DNA of 64,000 nt from CAWABB01 sp963780165 (GTDB taxonomy: Bacteria; Bacteroidota; Ignavibacteria; UBA10030; UBA6906): positions 186,001-250,000 of the forward strand of contig CAWABB010000007.1 in the NCBI GenBank assembly GCA_963780165.1, written 5' to 3'. Of the stretch, positions 41,491 through 50,583 are shown piece after piece (within the stretch, counting starts at the first letter, position 1; each line of letters starts with the position of its first letter). Both the position numbers and the translations under genes were made by a program. Under the pieces are notes generated by a model, which saw only the letters and a program-made list of their open reading frames with translations, did not search any database and had not been told where the DNA came from.

Positions 41491-42126
41491 GTGTTTACGG
41501 GCCTTGTTACCGAAATCGGCAAGATCCAGAGCCTCCGGAAGACTGCGGGGGGACTGGTGCTGGAAATCAAGGCCCCTGGATGTGCGTCGGGTCTGACTGA
41601 ACACGACAGCGTTTGCTGCAACGGCGTATGTTTGACTGTGACCAGCAGACGGGGAGAGTCCTTTCTTGTCGAAGCAGTCGAAGAAACCCTGAAGAAAACC
41701 ACCCTTGGGAACCTGAAGATAGGGTCGTCGCTGAACCTTGAGCTTGCGCTCAGGATGGGCGACCGCATGGGAGGACACATCGTTCAGGGTCACATCGATT
41801 GTGTTGGCAGGATCTCAGCGATTGAAAAGAGGGCCAGCAGTTGGCTCATCGATATCGCCTACCCGGCCCGGTTCTCGAAGTATCTGATCCCGGTCGGGTC
41901 GATTGCGGTCGACGGAATCAGCCTGACCGTTGCCTCGGTCGCCAGGCGAACATTCAGCGTTTCTATCATTCCCTACACGTGGGGTCAGACAACTCTCCAG
42001 AAGGCGGGGAAAGGGGAGGAAGTCAACCTGGAATTTGACCTTATCGGGAAATATGTGGAAAACATGATTGCCGGAGCGGGCGGAAAGGGCCTGACGGAAG
42101 CCCGCCTTCGGGAGTGGGGGTACTAG
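41491..42126 (+). CDS. ribE: Riboflavin synthase, alpha chain
   Basis: Converts two 6,7-dimethyl-8-ribityllumazine molecules to riboflavin. 211 residues made of two similar lumazine-binding domains. It begins with the typical FTGLVTEIGKI; the first domain has 'DSVCCNGVCLTV', the second begins near 'MGGHIVQGHIDCVGRI' and has 'DGISLTVASV'. The start is GTG with GGGAGGG upstream. It closes the run that began with xseA. Confidence 0.96.
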   Translation: MFTGLVTEIGKIQSLRKTAGGLVLEIKAPGCASGLTEHDSVCCNGVCLTVTSRRGESFLVEAVEETLKKTTLGNLKIGSSLNLELALRMGDRMGGHIVQGHIDCVGRISAIEKRASSWLIDIAYPARFSKYLIPVGSIAVDGISLTVASVARRTFSVSIIPYTWGQTTLQKAGKGEEVNLEFDLIGKYVENMIAGAGGKGLTEARLREWGY

Positions 42127-42162
42127 CGGGAAATTCGACCTTCCAGTGCCTTTTTGCAGGCA

Positions 42163-42191
42163 TTGATTTCTGGAGTCCAATTTCATATATT
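42163..42191 (+). promoter_or_regulatory. Putative secG promoter
   Basis: TTGATT (42163-42168), a 17-base spacer and TATATT (42186-42191), 27 bases before the secG ATG, in the gap after ribE. Confidence 0.6.
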
Positions 42192-42218
42192 AAAAAGCTT
42201 GGCCACAATGGAGCTTCT

Positions 42219-42593
42219 ATGTATACGGTGTTGATCATTCTTGAGGTTATTGTCAGCATTCTGCTGATCCTTGTTATCCTGATGCAGGCAAGCAAGGGCG
42301 GCGGGCTTGCGGGAACGTTCGGCGGAGCAAACGTCGGGATGGTGTTCGGCGTGCGCCGCACCGCCGACTTTCTGACGAAGGGAACGCAGATCCTTGGGAT
42401 CGCATTTGGCGTTATCGCGCTCATCATCAACCTGGTGGCTTTGCCAAAGTCCAGCAGCGTTCCGACCGAAAGCGTGATCCAGACCGGATCGGCCACCCGG
42501 AGCACCACGACGCCTCAACTTCCCCCAGCCCAGGCGCCGGTTCTACCTGAAGGCGGCTCAACGCCTCCGTCGACGCCTCCTCCGGGGCAGTAA
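42219..42593 (+). CDS. secG: Protein-export membrane protein SecG
   Basis: A 124-residue subunit of the SecYEG translocon. Two membrane helices (about residues 2-22 and 55-75) flank the conserved cytoplasmic loop 'ASKGGGLAGTFGG'. The C-terminal 45 residues are a proline/threonine-rich tail, common in this phylum. The start at 42219 has GGAG six bases upstream and begins the first helix. Confidence 0.92.
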   Translation: MYTVLIILEVIVSILLILVILMQASKGGGLAGTFGGANVGMVFGVRRTADFLTKGTQILGIAFGVIALIINLVALPKSSSVPTESVIQTGSATRSTTTPQLPPAQAPVLPEGGSTPPSTPPPGQ

Positions 42594-42967
42594 CCCTTTT
42601 CCGCTCAGCCCCCTGTGATTGGTCGGGTGACGCTGGTATGTGATACGCGTCACGGGATCATGTCGACAGTCCCGGCATCTTCTTAGAAGTAGTCTACAGT
42701 CTCACCCCCGCCGTTGTTGTTCGCGGGCAGACTGGCAATCGACAGTCAGGGGAGAGGACTATCTGAGAATCGGGGCTTCCCTCGCTTCTTCCCCTGGCTT
42801 CCAGGTGAGGTCCCAGATCCACCCTGAACCGCCTCACGTCACCTTCCCTTCCAGGCCACGGTTCAGGAAATGAGGACTGATCCAACGTCAATTCCTGAAG
42901 TCTGCTCGGCGACGCTCTCCTCCGGTGTGGCTGCAGTCTTTCTCTGTCGAGCGATGAGAACCGGCCC
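42594..42967. other. Spacer between secG and the Ig-repeat protein; no gene seen
   Basis: 374 bases without a supported gene. GTGACGC (42627-42633) and GCGTCAC (42647-42653) make a 7-bp hairpin 34 bases after the secG stop, without a U-run. The rest has no clear promoter or ribosome-binding site; the stretch is rich in C and T on the plus strand. Confidence 0.6.
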
Positions 42968-45900
42968 ATGAATTCCCGTCGTAATATTCTCCTGACCGTT
43001 TCTGCGGTGCTGCTCTGGACGCACATGGTGTCCGGCCAGACCGTAGCGGGAGGTGTCGAGCGGGCCTCCGGCGAAACGGGGGCGGATTCCTCTGTTGTGG
43101 CCGGCATGCCAGCCACGGACATAACCGCTTCGCCCGACAGTCTCGCAAGCCTGACCGCCGCAACCAGAGTTGCTTTTGACCACCAGCCCAGGGACGCTCG
43201 GGTAGGCGCGCCTATCAATCCCCCGGTCACAGTCCAGCTGAAGGATTTCTGGTCCAGAGACGTCGAAGAATCAGGAGTGTCCATAACGCTGAGCCTCTCG
43301 TCGGGTACCGGGACTCTGAGCGGGACGGTAACACGCCAGACGAACACCAAGGGACTCGCGACGTTCGATGATTTGAGCATTGACCTGATTGGAGCAAAGA
43401 GATTCACGGCCTCGAGTCCGGGGCTGACCCCGGCTACGAGCAAATCGTTCGACATCACACTGGGTCCGCCTGCACGGCTGAAGATTCAGCGTGAACCATC
43501 CCCAACCGCCACCGCGGGATTGCCGTTCCCGCAGCAGCCCGAAGTCTGGGTGGTGGATGCGGGCGGGAACCTGGTGACGTCCGACAACAGCACGCAGGTG
43601 ACGGCGGCCCGTCTCGCAGGGAGCGGGACCTTGCAGGGAACCCTTGTGGTGACCGCAAGAAGGGGCGTCGCACTATTTGCGAATCTCTCCCACAACGTCG
43701 CCGGTGAAATCACAGTTCTCTTTTCCGGCGGATCTCTGATCAACGACACGTCGACAGCAGTCCTGGTGAACCCTGCAGCCGCCGCGCGCCTGGTATTTCT
43801 GCAGCAACCTCTGAACACCGCGGCGGGCGCTGTCATCACTCCACCGGTCACACTCCGCCTGAGGGACGCCTTCGGGAATAACGTGGAGACATCCGGAACG
43901 CCGGTGACAATCGCACTCACGTCGGGGAGCGGGAGCCTGACCGGCACACTCACCAGGAACACGGTATCAGGGATAGCGACGTTCAACAATCTGCGCATCG
44001 ACCTGACCGGGTCAAAGCAGCTGACAGGGTCCAGCGGCACGCTCACGTCCGCGGTCAGCGATGCCTTTGTCATCACCGCACAGGAGCCGACCGCCCTCGG
44101 CTTTGTTCAGCAACCGACTACAACAGAAGCGTCAGCCCGGATCACTCCCCCCGTGACGGTACAGCTGCGCGATTCCCTTGGAAACGAGGTGCCGCGTTCA
44201 GGCGTGAACGTCACTGTCCAGCTCGCGAGCGGCACCGGGACTTTGAGCGGGACGACGACGAGAATCACCGACGGCGCAGGCCTTGCGACGTTCGACGATC
44301 TGAGCATCAATCAGGCCGGTCAGAAGAGACTCAGGGCCACGAACGTCGGATTGACCTCCGATCTCAGTTCTGCGTTTGCGATCACCGCCGCCCGGGAGTC
44401 GCAGCTTGCCTTTGTCCAGCAACCCACCGATGCCGTCGCCGGTCAGCATATCAGTCCCGCGGTAACGGTTCAGCTCCGGGATTCGCTGGGCAATGATGTG
44501 GCGAAAGCAGGCGTAACAGTCGCCATCGCCCTTACTCCCGGGAGCGCCGGGACGCTGTCGGGGTCGACATTGCAGCTCACGGATGCTTCGGGCCTCGCAT
44601 CGTTCAGCAACCTCAGCATCAACCTGATCGGCATAAAGAATCTCACGGCGATCGCCGCCGGGATGGATCGGCCAATCAGCACCCCGTTTGCGATACGACC
44701 TGCTCCCCCGGGAAGACTCGTGTTCACACAGAGCCCGGGCAATGCGACTGCCGGAGTCCCATTCCCGACGCAACCGGCGATTGCACTGGAGGACCAGTTC
44801 GAGAACCGGGTCACCGGGGCTGCTCAGGACATCACGATCGCCATCCAGACAAATGCGGGGCAGAGTGGCGCGCTGACCGGTGTGACGACGATCTCTGTCG
44901 ACACGCTGACGGGCATCGCCACCTTCTCCGGGCTCTCGATCGACAGGTCTGGCACCGGGTACACGCTCACAGTGACCGGATCCACGGTCTCCACGATACC
45001 TGGCGCTGTTGTCAGCAGCCCCTTCGACATCATGGCCGCCTCGCCCTCACGAGTGCGTGTGGAGACAGATGCCGACGGCAGCGGCACGCCCCTGGGTACG
45101 CAGAGTGTCTCTTCGGGCACGTCCATTACGGTGTACGCGATTGCCCGGGATCCGTTCGATAACTATGTCTCGAATGTGCCCGCGACGTCCTGGTCGCTGG
45201 TAAGCCGTACAGGCGGCATTTTGGAGTCAGATCTCGCCCCGAGCGCTGATCGGCGGAGTGCAACTTTCACGGGAGGCGCTGTGGGTTCGGCGGTGATCAA
45301 CGCCTTCGTGGCAGGATTGACCTCCGTCCCATCAGGTACTGTCACCGTCGTCAACAATGCGACCCCGGCAAAGATTCTCGTCGAGACCGCTGCGAACGGG
45401 GCAGGGATCGTCGTTCAGGATCAGCACCTGCTTTCCGGGAATTCCCTGGTCGTCTATGCGATCGCGCGCGACCTGAACAACAATTTCGTATCGAATGTTG
45501 CCGCGGAGGCATGGTCACTGATAGATGGTACGGGCGGGATTTCTTCGGGCGACCTCGTTCCCGATTCGGCGGCCAGGAGTGCGGTTTTCACTGGTCGGCT
45601 GGCGGGGACTGCCCGCATACGGGCGACGCTTCGAGCGTTGGTGCCCACGCCGAGCGGGATCGTCACGGTCAATGCCGGTTCCCCGTCCGTCCTCTCTCCG
45701 ACGGCGGGAACGCCCCAGTCCGCGAAGGTTGGAACCCCGTTCGCTGTACCGTTGGCCGCGAGAGCGACTGATGCCGCTGGCAATCCTGTGGGTGGAATCG
45801 CCGTGACGTTCGAGGCGCCCCTGACCGGCGCAAGCGGCACGTTTGAAGGCGGGCTGAACACGGTTGTGACGGATACCCTCGGGGTTGCTGTTGCACCGAA

Positions 45901-48544
45901 CTTCACTGCGAACTCGGTGGCGGGGTCCTACACCGTCACAGCCAGGGTAGCCGGCGCACCGACATTCGCCGTATTCCAGATGACGAACTCGGCGCTGGCC
46001 GTCGGCAGGATCACGTCTGTTGGGGGAACACCTCAGTCTGCGCGGGTAGGGACGACCTTTCCGGTACGCTTTGCGGCAAGCGTTCAGGATAGCTTTGGCA
46101 ACCCTGTCAGCGGTGCCGAAGTCACGTTCACTGCTCCCGCGGCGGGAGCGGGCGGGACTTTCTCAGGCGGCGAAAGGAGCGCGACCGTCTCGACGAACGA
46201 GAGCGGGATCGGAACGGCCCCTGACTTCGCGGCAAACCTCACGGCGGGGACCTATGCCGTTGCGGCAACGGCGCCCGGGCTGGCAGGTCCCGCACTGTTT
46301 GCCCTGACAAACACGGCTGGTTCCGCCGCTTCGATCTCACCCGTCGTGGGAAGCCAGCAGGCCACGGAGGTGAACACACCGTTCTCGACGCAGTTCAAGG
46401 CCATTGTCAAGGACGGCTCGGGGAATCAGGTCAGCGGCATACTCGTCACCTTCATTGCACCGGGAGAAGGGCCAGGGGGAGCATTCCCCTGGGGTGATAC
46501 GATCAGTGTCGCAACAGACACGAGCGGAGTTGCCGTTGCTCCCTTGTTCATCGCAAATACAATTGCCGGGTCATTCACTGTCGTCGCCCACGCGCAGGGT
46601 GTGGAAGTTCCCGCTGTCTTCGAGCTCATCAACGTACCGGCAACGGTGAATGCCTTTCTCGTCGACGCTAAAGGCGGCGGACCGATTGCCGCTCAGAGAG
46701 TACAGGTTCCCTTTGACATCCGTGTCGTGGCGCAGGACAGGTTCGGGAACATTGCGACGGCGTTCACCGGAACGGTGAGCCTTTCCTCCTCGGGGGCTCT
46801 GACACTGGGAGCGGGGATTACAGCGCCGTTTACGAGCGGGGTGATTGCAGAACACCGAGTGGCGGTGCAAAACGCCGGACGCGTTGTACTCTGGGCCTTG
46901 CGAACGGGGGGAGCCGAAATCGGCAGAAGCGATACATTCCAGGTGAACAATCCGGCCCCGTCGGTCACCGGTCTTACTCCCGCTGCCGGGGCGAGAGGTC
47001 AGAGCCTGAACCTGAGGGTCTCCGGGTCCGGCTTCCTGCAGGGCGTGACATCGGTCATCCTGGGCAACAACATCACGACCTATGAGACGGTGGCCAGCGA
47101 TTCACAGATTTCCGTTGCGCTCACCATCGGATCGGATGCCATCGAAGGGCCGCGCACAGTCCTGGTTCTCAATCCTCCTCCCGGGGGCGGCATCGTGAGC
47201 ATTGACAGCGGCTTTGTGGTGGAAGGAATTGTCTATCCTGCGACGTATGACCTGCAGAATACGGTCGTCTTTCCCATGAACGCACAGAACTCGGAGTATC
47301 GTGGCACCGACTACAGGATCGTGGGATTGCCGGGTGCGGCGGACGTGTTGATCAGCCAGTATCTGTCAGGGTCCCGCGATCAAGACTGGGTCGTGTATTG
47401 GGACAACGGGGACAGCAGTGATTATCTGGTCCCATTTGACGGAACGAGTACCTTCAATTTGTCGCCCGGGCGGGCGTTCTGGCTCCTGAACAGAGGTCCG
47501 TGGATCATCAATGACACGGTGCCAACAGTGCCGCTGGATTCTGCAACCTCTGTCGAGATACCCCTGCATTCAGGGTGGAACCTTATCACCAATCCGTACG
47601 CGATTCCTGTAGCATGGGCCGACGTTCACTCTGCGAACGAGCCCGGGGTTCTCGGTGGCGTCTACAGGTTCGAGGGTTCCTTCTCGACGTCGGACATCCT
47701 GTATCCGTTCGAGGGCTGTCTCTTCGACAACGCGGGGAACTTGACGTCGCTTCTGATTCCATTCAGGCAGGCGAGGATGTCAAAGCAGGAAGTCCCGGGT
47801 CAAGAGGCATGGAGGGTACAGGTAGAACTCACCGTGGGGGACTACGTTGAGCGCCTGGTCTCCTTTGGTGTGTCTCCCGGGGCCGAGAACGGTCGCGACG
47901 GCAACGACTGGCGACGTCCGCGCGGGGTGGGAGTGATTCCGGAGGGATACTTCAATCACCCTGAGTGGGGTGCAGAGGGTGGTGCTTTTGCGACCGACAT
48001 TCGACGCGAAGTTGGCGATCCGGAAACATGGAGGATGGAGATTCGCGGGAAGCCCCGGCAACCGGTGCGGATTTCTTTCGGCGGAGTGTCTACCGTACCT
48101 CAACGATTCACTGTGGTCCTGGTTGACGACGATCGCGGCTGCTCAGTGGACCTTCGTGCTGCTCCCGTATACGCCTTCACGCCATCGACGCCCGTGTCGC
48201 ATTTCCGCATTGCCGTCGGGACCGGCGACGCTGTCAGGGGGCTTCTTGAGGATTTGTTGCCGAAGGAATTCGCGCTGGACAACAACTTCCCGAATCCCTT
48301 CAATCCGTCCACGACCATTCCGGTGACTGTCCCGAAGACTTCGCCCGTGGCGGTACGCGTCTACAGCATTCTCGGGGAGCTGGTGCGAACGCTTCACTCG
48401 GGACCGCTGGAGGCGGGGCGTCACTCATTTGAGTGGGACGGCACGACTCAAGAGGGGAGGGCCGTCTCCGCAGGCGTCTACCTCGTTCAGCTGACCACGG
48501 AAGGCGGTCAGAGATTCGTCGGAAAAATGCTCCTGATCAAGTGA
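42968..48544 (+). CDS. Giant secreted Ig-repeat protein with type IX sorting domain
   Basis: An 1858-residue surface or secreted protein. A signal peptide (residues ~1-23) is followed by about a dozen Ig-like modules. Modules near 61, 274, 376, 479 and 582 open with a motif like RLVFLQQP or LAFVQQPT and share 'PPVTVQLRDSLGN' and 'TLSGTTTRITDGAGLATFDDLSI'; those near 695 and 801 open KILVETAANG; those near 907, 1016 and 1121 open 'GTPQSAKVGTPF' and resemble invasin Big_1 domains. An IPT/TIG-like domain (about 1333-1420) and a unique region come next. Residues ~1769-1858 (LDNNFPNPFNPSTTIPVTV ... GKMLLIK) are a classic type IX C-terminal domain. Adhesion or matrix role is inferred. It appears to stand alone, with secG behind and tRNA-Lys ahead. 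Confidence 0.9.
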   Translation: MNSRRNILLTVSAVLLWTHMVSGQTVAGGVERASGETGADSSVVAGMPATDITASPDSLASLTAATRVAFDHQPRDARVGAPINPPVTVQLKDFWSRDVEESGVSITLSLSSGTGTLSGTVTRQTNTKGLATFDDLSIDLIGAKRFTASSPGLTPATSKSFDITLGPPARLKIQREPSPTATAGLPFPQQPEVWVVDAGGNLVTSDNSTQVTAARLAGSGTLQGTLVVTARRGVALFANLSHNVAGEITVLFSGGSLINDTSTAVLVNPAAAARLVFLQQPLNTAAGAVITPPVTLRLRDAFGNNVETSGTPVTIALTSGSGSLTGTLTRNTVSGIATFNNLRIDLTGSKQLTGSSGTLTSAVSDAFVITAQEPTALGFVQQPTTTEASARITPPVTVQLRDSLGNEVPRSGVNVTVQLASGTGTLSGTTTRITDGAGLATFDDLSINQAGQKRLRATNVGLTSDLSSAFAITAARESQLAFVQQPTDAVAGQHISPAVTVQLRDSLGNDVAKAGVTVAIALTPGSAGTLSGSTLQLTDASGLASFSNLSINLIGIKNLTAIAAGMDRPISTPFAIRPAPPGRLVFTQSPGNATAGVPFPTQPAIALEDQFENRVTGAAQDITIAIQTNAGQSGALTGVTTISVDTLTGIATFSGLSIDRSGTGYTLTVTGSTVSTIPGAVVSSPFDIMAASPSRVRVETDADGSGTPLGTQSVSSGTSITVYAIARDPFDNYVSNVPATSWSLVSRTGGILESDLAPSADRRSATFTGGAVGSAVINAFVAGLTSVPSGTVTVVNNATPAKILVETAANGAGIVVQDQHLLSGNSLVVYAIARDLNNNFVSNVAAEAWSLIDGTGGISSGDLVPDSAARSAVFTGRLAGTARIRATLRALVPTPSGIVTVNAGSPSVLSPTAGTPQSAKVGTPFAVPLAARATDAAGNPVGGIAVTFEAPLTGASGTFEGGLNTVVTDTLGVAVAPNFTANSVAGSYTVTARVAGAPTFAVFQMTNSALAVGRITSVGGTPQSARVGTTFPVRFAASVQDSFGNPVSGAEVTFTAPAAGAGGTFSGGERSATVSTNESGIGTAPDFAANLTAGTYAVAATAPGLAGPALFALTNTAGSAASISPVVGSQQATEVNTPFSTQFKAIVKDGSGNQVSGILVTFIAPGEGPGGAFPWGDTISVATDTSGVAVAPLFIANTIAGSFTVVAHAQGVEVPAVFELINVPATVNAFLVDAKGGGPIAAQRVQVPFDIRVVAQDRFGNIATAFTGTVSLSSSGALTLGAGITAPFTSGVIAEHRVAVQNAGRVVLWALRTGGAEIGRSDTFQVNNPAPSVTGLTPAAGARGQSLNLRVSGSGFLQGVTSVILGNNITTYETVASDSQISVALTIGSDAIEGPRTVLVLNPPPGGGIVSIDSGFVVEGIVYPATYDLQNTVVFPMNAQNSEYRGTDYRIVGLPGAADVLISQYLSGSRDQDWVVYWDNGDSSDYLVPFDGTSTFNLSPGRAFWLLNRGPWIINDTVPTVPLDSATSVEIPLHSGWNLITNPYAIPVAWADVHSANEPGVLGGVYRFEGSFSTSDILYPFEGCLFDNAGNLTSLLIPFRQARMSKQEVPGQEAWRVQVELTVGDYVERLVSFGVSPGAENGRDGNDWRRPRGVGVIPEGYFNHPEWGAEGGAFATDIRREVGDPETWRMEIRGKPRQPVRISFGGVSTVPQRFTVVLVDDDRGCSVDLRAAPVYAFTPSTPVSHFRIAVGTGDAVRGLLEDLLPKEFALDNNFPNPFNPSTTIPVTVPKTSPVAVRVYSILGELVRTLHSGPLEAGRHSFEWDGTTQEGRAVSAGVYLVQLTTEGGQRFVGKMLLIK

Positions 48545-48601
48545 GGCGGGAACGGTTGGAGGTCGACCTGCTCGAGAAGGCAGTCGAGCGGCGAGGCCGC
48601 A

Positions 48602-48630
48602 TTGCATTTTTGGATGGGTTTCGATATATT
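48602..48630 (+). promoter_or_regulatory. Putative promoter of tRNA-Lys
   Basis: TTGCAT (48602-48607), a 17-base spacer and TATATT (48625-48630), 31 bases before the mature tRNA 5' end. Good spacing and position for a tRNA promoter. Confidence 0.6.
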
Positions 48631-48660
48631 ATAGACTGTGCTGTACGCTGGCAAACGGCC

Positions 48661-48733
48661 GCACCCATGGCTCAATTGGTAGAGCAACTGACTCTTAATC
48701 AGTGGGTTCCAGGTTCGAGTCCTGGTGGGTGCA
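48661..48733 (+). tRNA. tRNA-Lys (anticodon CTT)
   Basis: A complete cloverleaf of 73 bases: acceptor stem GCACCCA / TGGGTGC (48661-48667 and 48726-48732) with discriminator A; D stem GCTC/GAGC; anticodon stem ACTGA/TCAGT with loop CTCTTAA, giving anticodon CTT at 48694-48696; T arm CCAGG-TTCGAGT-CCTGG. CCA is not encoded. A strong intrinsic terminator follows directly. Confidence 0.97.
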
Positions 48734-48740
48734 CTCTCAG

Positions 48741-48772
48741 AACCCCTTCCAAATGAAGGGGTTTGGTGTTTT
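48741..48772 (+). terminator. Rho-independent terminator of tRNA-Lys
   Basis: AACCCCTTC (48741-48749) pairs with GAAGGGGTT (48755-48763) across a five-base loop, followed by TGGTGTTTTT. The sequence CAGAACCCCTTCC also begins the terminator at 56253. Confidence 0.88.
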
Positions 48773-48875
48773 TGACCCTTCGATTACATCCCACGCGCAC
48801 CCCTTGTGCCGACCCACTTTTGCGTCCAGTTTGTCAACAGCCTTGTCTACAATCTCTGGACTCCAGATTGATGGT

Positions 48876-49433
48876 CTAGTGCTTTGGATGTGCGTATTGC
48901 AGATAGAAACTTGCGACGAATCGTGAGAGCTCTTCATTTAGCATATGCCGTTTGCTGATTATGATGTCTTGATCTGTCGGCATACCGAACTGATGAAGCA
49001 TCTCCTCGCTCATCAATTCCCGGACCCATTTCCCTTCCTTCGGAAGAGCCGCTTTCTTCTCAGCAGATAAATTGGAGTAGAACACTTCCTCTCGTTTACC
49101 CGCTTCAATAGCCTCCTTCGGCAACACATGCAAAGTCATGATTGAGACCACGACTTTGCCTTCGGTGTCCTGGGGTAATTCCTTTGTCCCCACGACAAAG
49201 AGCCAATCTGGAGTATGCGTATCTACCGCGCCTCTTGTTTTGAGGTTGTCATAGAGCGCCCGCATCACCTCGTTTGTCAGTGAATCTATCGCGGCACTGG
49301 GGGGAGCGACTCCTACCGAGAATGTTACTGAATCGGGTACTGAAACACCTTGACCGAAGAGTAGGGGAGCTTGCAGCGTGATGCACACGATAGTGATGGT
49401 GGAGAGGGCTCGGATTGCTCTAATGTAGGACAT
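48876..49433 (-). CDS. Exported protein of unknown function
   Basis: A 185-residue protein with a Sec signal peptide (residues ~1-28, cleavage near LFGQG). The mature part has no cysteine and no membrane segment; a central beta-rich part ('DWLFVVGTKELP', 'GKVVVSIMTLHVLP') is followed by a charged helical C-terminus. No family is recognised. The gene and its surroundings are visibly more AT-rich than the rest of the window. It faces tRNA-Lys. Confidence 0.7.
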   Translation of the reverse strand: MSYIRAIRALSTITIVCITLQAPLLFGQGVSVPDSVTFSVGVAPPSAAIDSLTNEVMRALYDNLKTRGAVDTHTPDWLFVVGTKELPQDTEGKVVVSIMTLHVLPKEAIEAGKREEVFYSNLSAEKKAALPKEGKWVRELMSEEMLHQFGMPTDQDIIISKRHMLNEELSRFVASFYLQYAHPKH

Positions 49434-49628
49434 GGCTGCTCCGCATCTATTGGTCAGGAAGAGTGATTATAGCACCGCGATGCGGAAACAATCTGCATGG
49501 GCACATAGTACCCCGTGGACTCGGCAAAGTCAAGTAGTGTAGCACAAAGACGAGGAGTATGGGAGAGTAGCTTGTCGTGTCTGATGACTACGAGGAACGG
49601 TAGGTGAGGGTTTCTCAACCTATCTTAA

Positions 49629-49733
49629 TCATACTCCCTCTTGAAGATGGTGACATCCTTTCCCAAGAAGAACCTCCGCTTCACGGAGCTTGGTAACAAT
49701 CTGCTCAGCCGTGCACTTCTCGCCGTTCATCAT
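49629..49733 (-). pseudogene. IS3-family transposase OrfA fragment
   Basis: A 34-residue fragment that reads CTAEQIVTKLREAEVLLGKG, the N-terminal helix-turn-helix entry of IS3-family OrfA proteins (usual pattern FTAEQIVTKLREAEVLLxQG). It then leaves the family and stops; the rest of OrfA and all of OrfB are missing. Its ATG is preceded by GGAGG. Upstream on the minus strand, near 49780-49795, a CTGCCCCC-like run could be the remains of the element end. A decayed insertion, not a functional transposase. Confidence 0.7.
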
Positions 49734-49954
49734 TCCCTCCTTCGATCCATTGCCAATATACAAAACGGATCGTTCTGAGGGGGGCAGGCCAGCCGATTCA
49801 ACAGCGATTGCAGAAGTAGTTTGCCCCAACTCACAATGACGAGAGCGAGTGCGACTCTTACTTCAGCATGGCGTGCTCATCTTGATGAGAGTTTGCCCGC
49901 AGGTAAGGGTAAATCGGATTGAAACACAGACGTTGAAAAAGAGTCAGGTCCAAC

Positions 49955-50100
49955 AAAAGGGGGGCGTCCCAGCAGTCGTTCTCGGCTGACATCCATTCGG
50001 GTGCTGCGCTGCACGTCTCGAAACCAGACAAGTTTCAGCAACGAATCAGCACGTGAAATACCAGGATGTCTGCGAGTTGGAATTCTGGGACGGCCCCTTT
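49955..50100. repeat. MITE-like repeat, copy B
   Basis: GTCCCAGCAGTC (49966-49977) and GAATTCTGGGAC (50080-50091) are the borders, with AAAGGGG / CCCCTTT-like extensions outside. The imperfect inverted repeat runs inward about 28 bases to GACATCC and GGATGTC. It aligns with copy A (9434-9572) from end to end, with strong shared blocks such as GGCTGACATCC, GTCTC, ATCAGCAC and TTCTGGGAC. It lies in a spacer near an IS3 fragment. Confidence 0.7.
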
Positions 50101-50136
50101 CTCCCTCTGGCATGCTGGGAAAACAACGGATAGCCC

Positions 50137-50583
50137 CTACCTGTATTGACTCCTGACCAACAGTGCTTTACACAAGTTCTGTAGACCTTTGTCCTGGGAC
50201 GAACGGGCGACATCTGCTATTACTGCGTCACCTGCTTCAGAATGAAGCTCGTCCAGTACGAGCGCTGTAAGGAGACGTACTGTACTGTCTGCATTCTCAT
50301 CTTTCAGTTTTGCCGTGAGGGGTGCAAGGGACGCCTTGAAAGAGTATTTGGGGAACATCTGTTCAAGGTCTCGTATGGTCTGCAGCGCCTGGGCCTGAAC
50401 GTCCGGATTCTCACTCTTGATCGCATTGAGAAGAGCGGCTTCAGTTTGTTCCAGGCGTTTTCCCTGTGAGCTGGTTGCCTTGTGCTGTGCCCCAATACGG
50501 GTGGTCGACAAGCTGTCTTGAGCCTGCCCTGCGGTTGCGCACACTATCAGCGCAATCGTCGATGCGACAAGTATTCGTTTCAT
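50137..50583 (-). CDS. Small exported HEAT-like repeat protein
   Basis: A 148-residue protein with a signal peptide (residues ~1-22, MKRILVASTIALIVCATAGQ). The mature part looks all-helical, with 'EAALLNAIKSENPDVQAQAL' and 'DENADSTVRLLTALVLDELH' resembling HEAT repeats. The start at 50583 is chosen because it begins the signal peptide; the frame extends to 50832 without one. No specific function can be given. It belongs to the AT-richer stretch after tRNA-Lys. Confidence 0.7.
   Translation of the reverse strand: MKRILVASTIALIVCATAGQAQDSLSTTRIGAQHKATSSQGKRLEQTEAALLNAIKSENPDVQAQALQTIRDLEQMFPKYSFKASLAPLTAKLKDENADSTVRLLTALVLDELHSEAGDAVIADVARSSQDKGLQNLCKALLVRSQYR

Noticed and set aside
48737..48937. 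A short minus-strand frame abutting tRNA-Lys that might be an integrase C-terminus
   Set aside because: Position next to a tRNA is suggestive, but I see no catalytic R-H-R-Y motif, and the frame overlaps the tRNA terminator. Too little to call.
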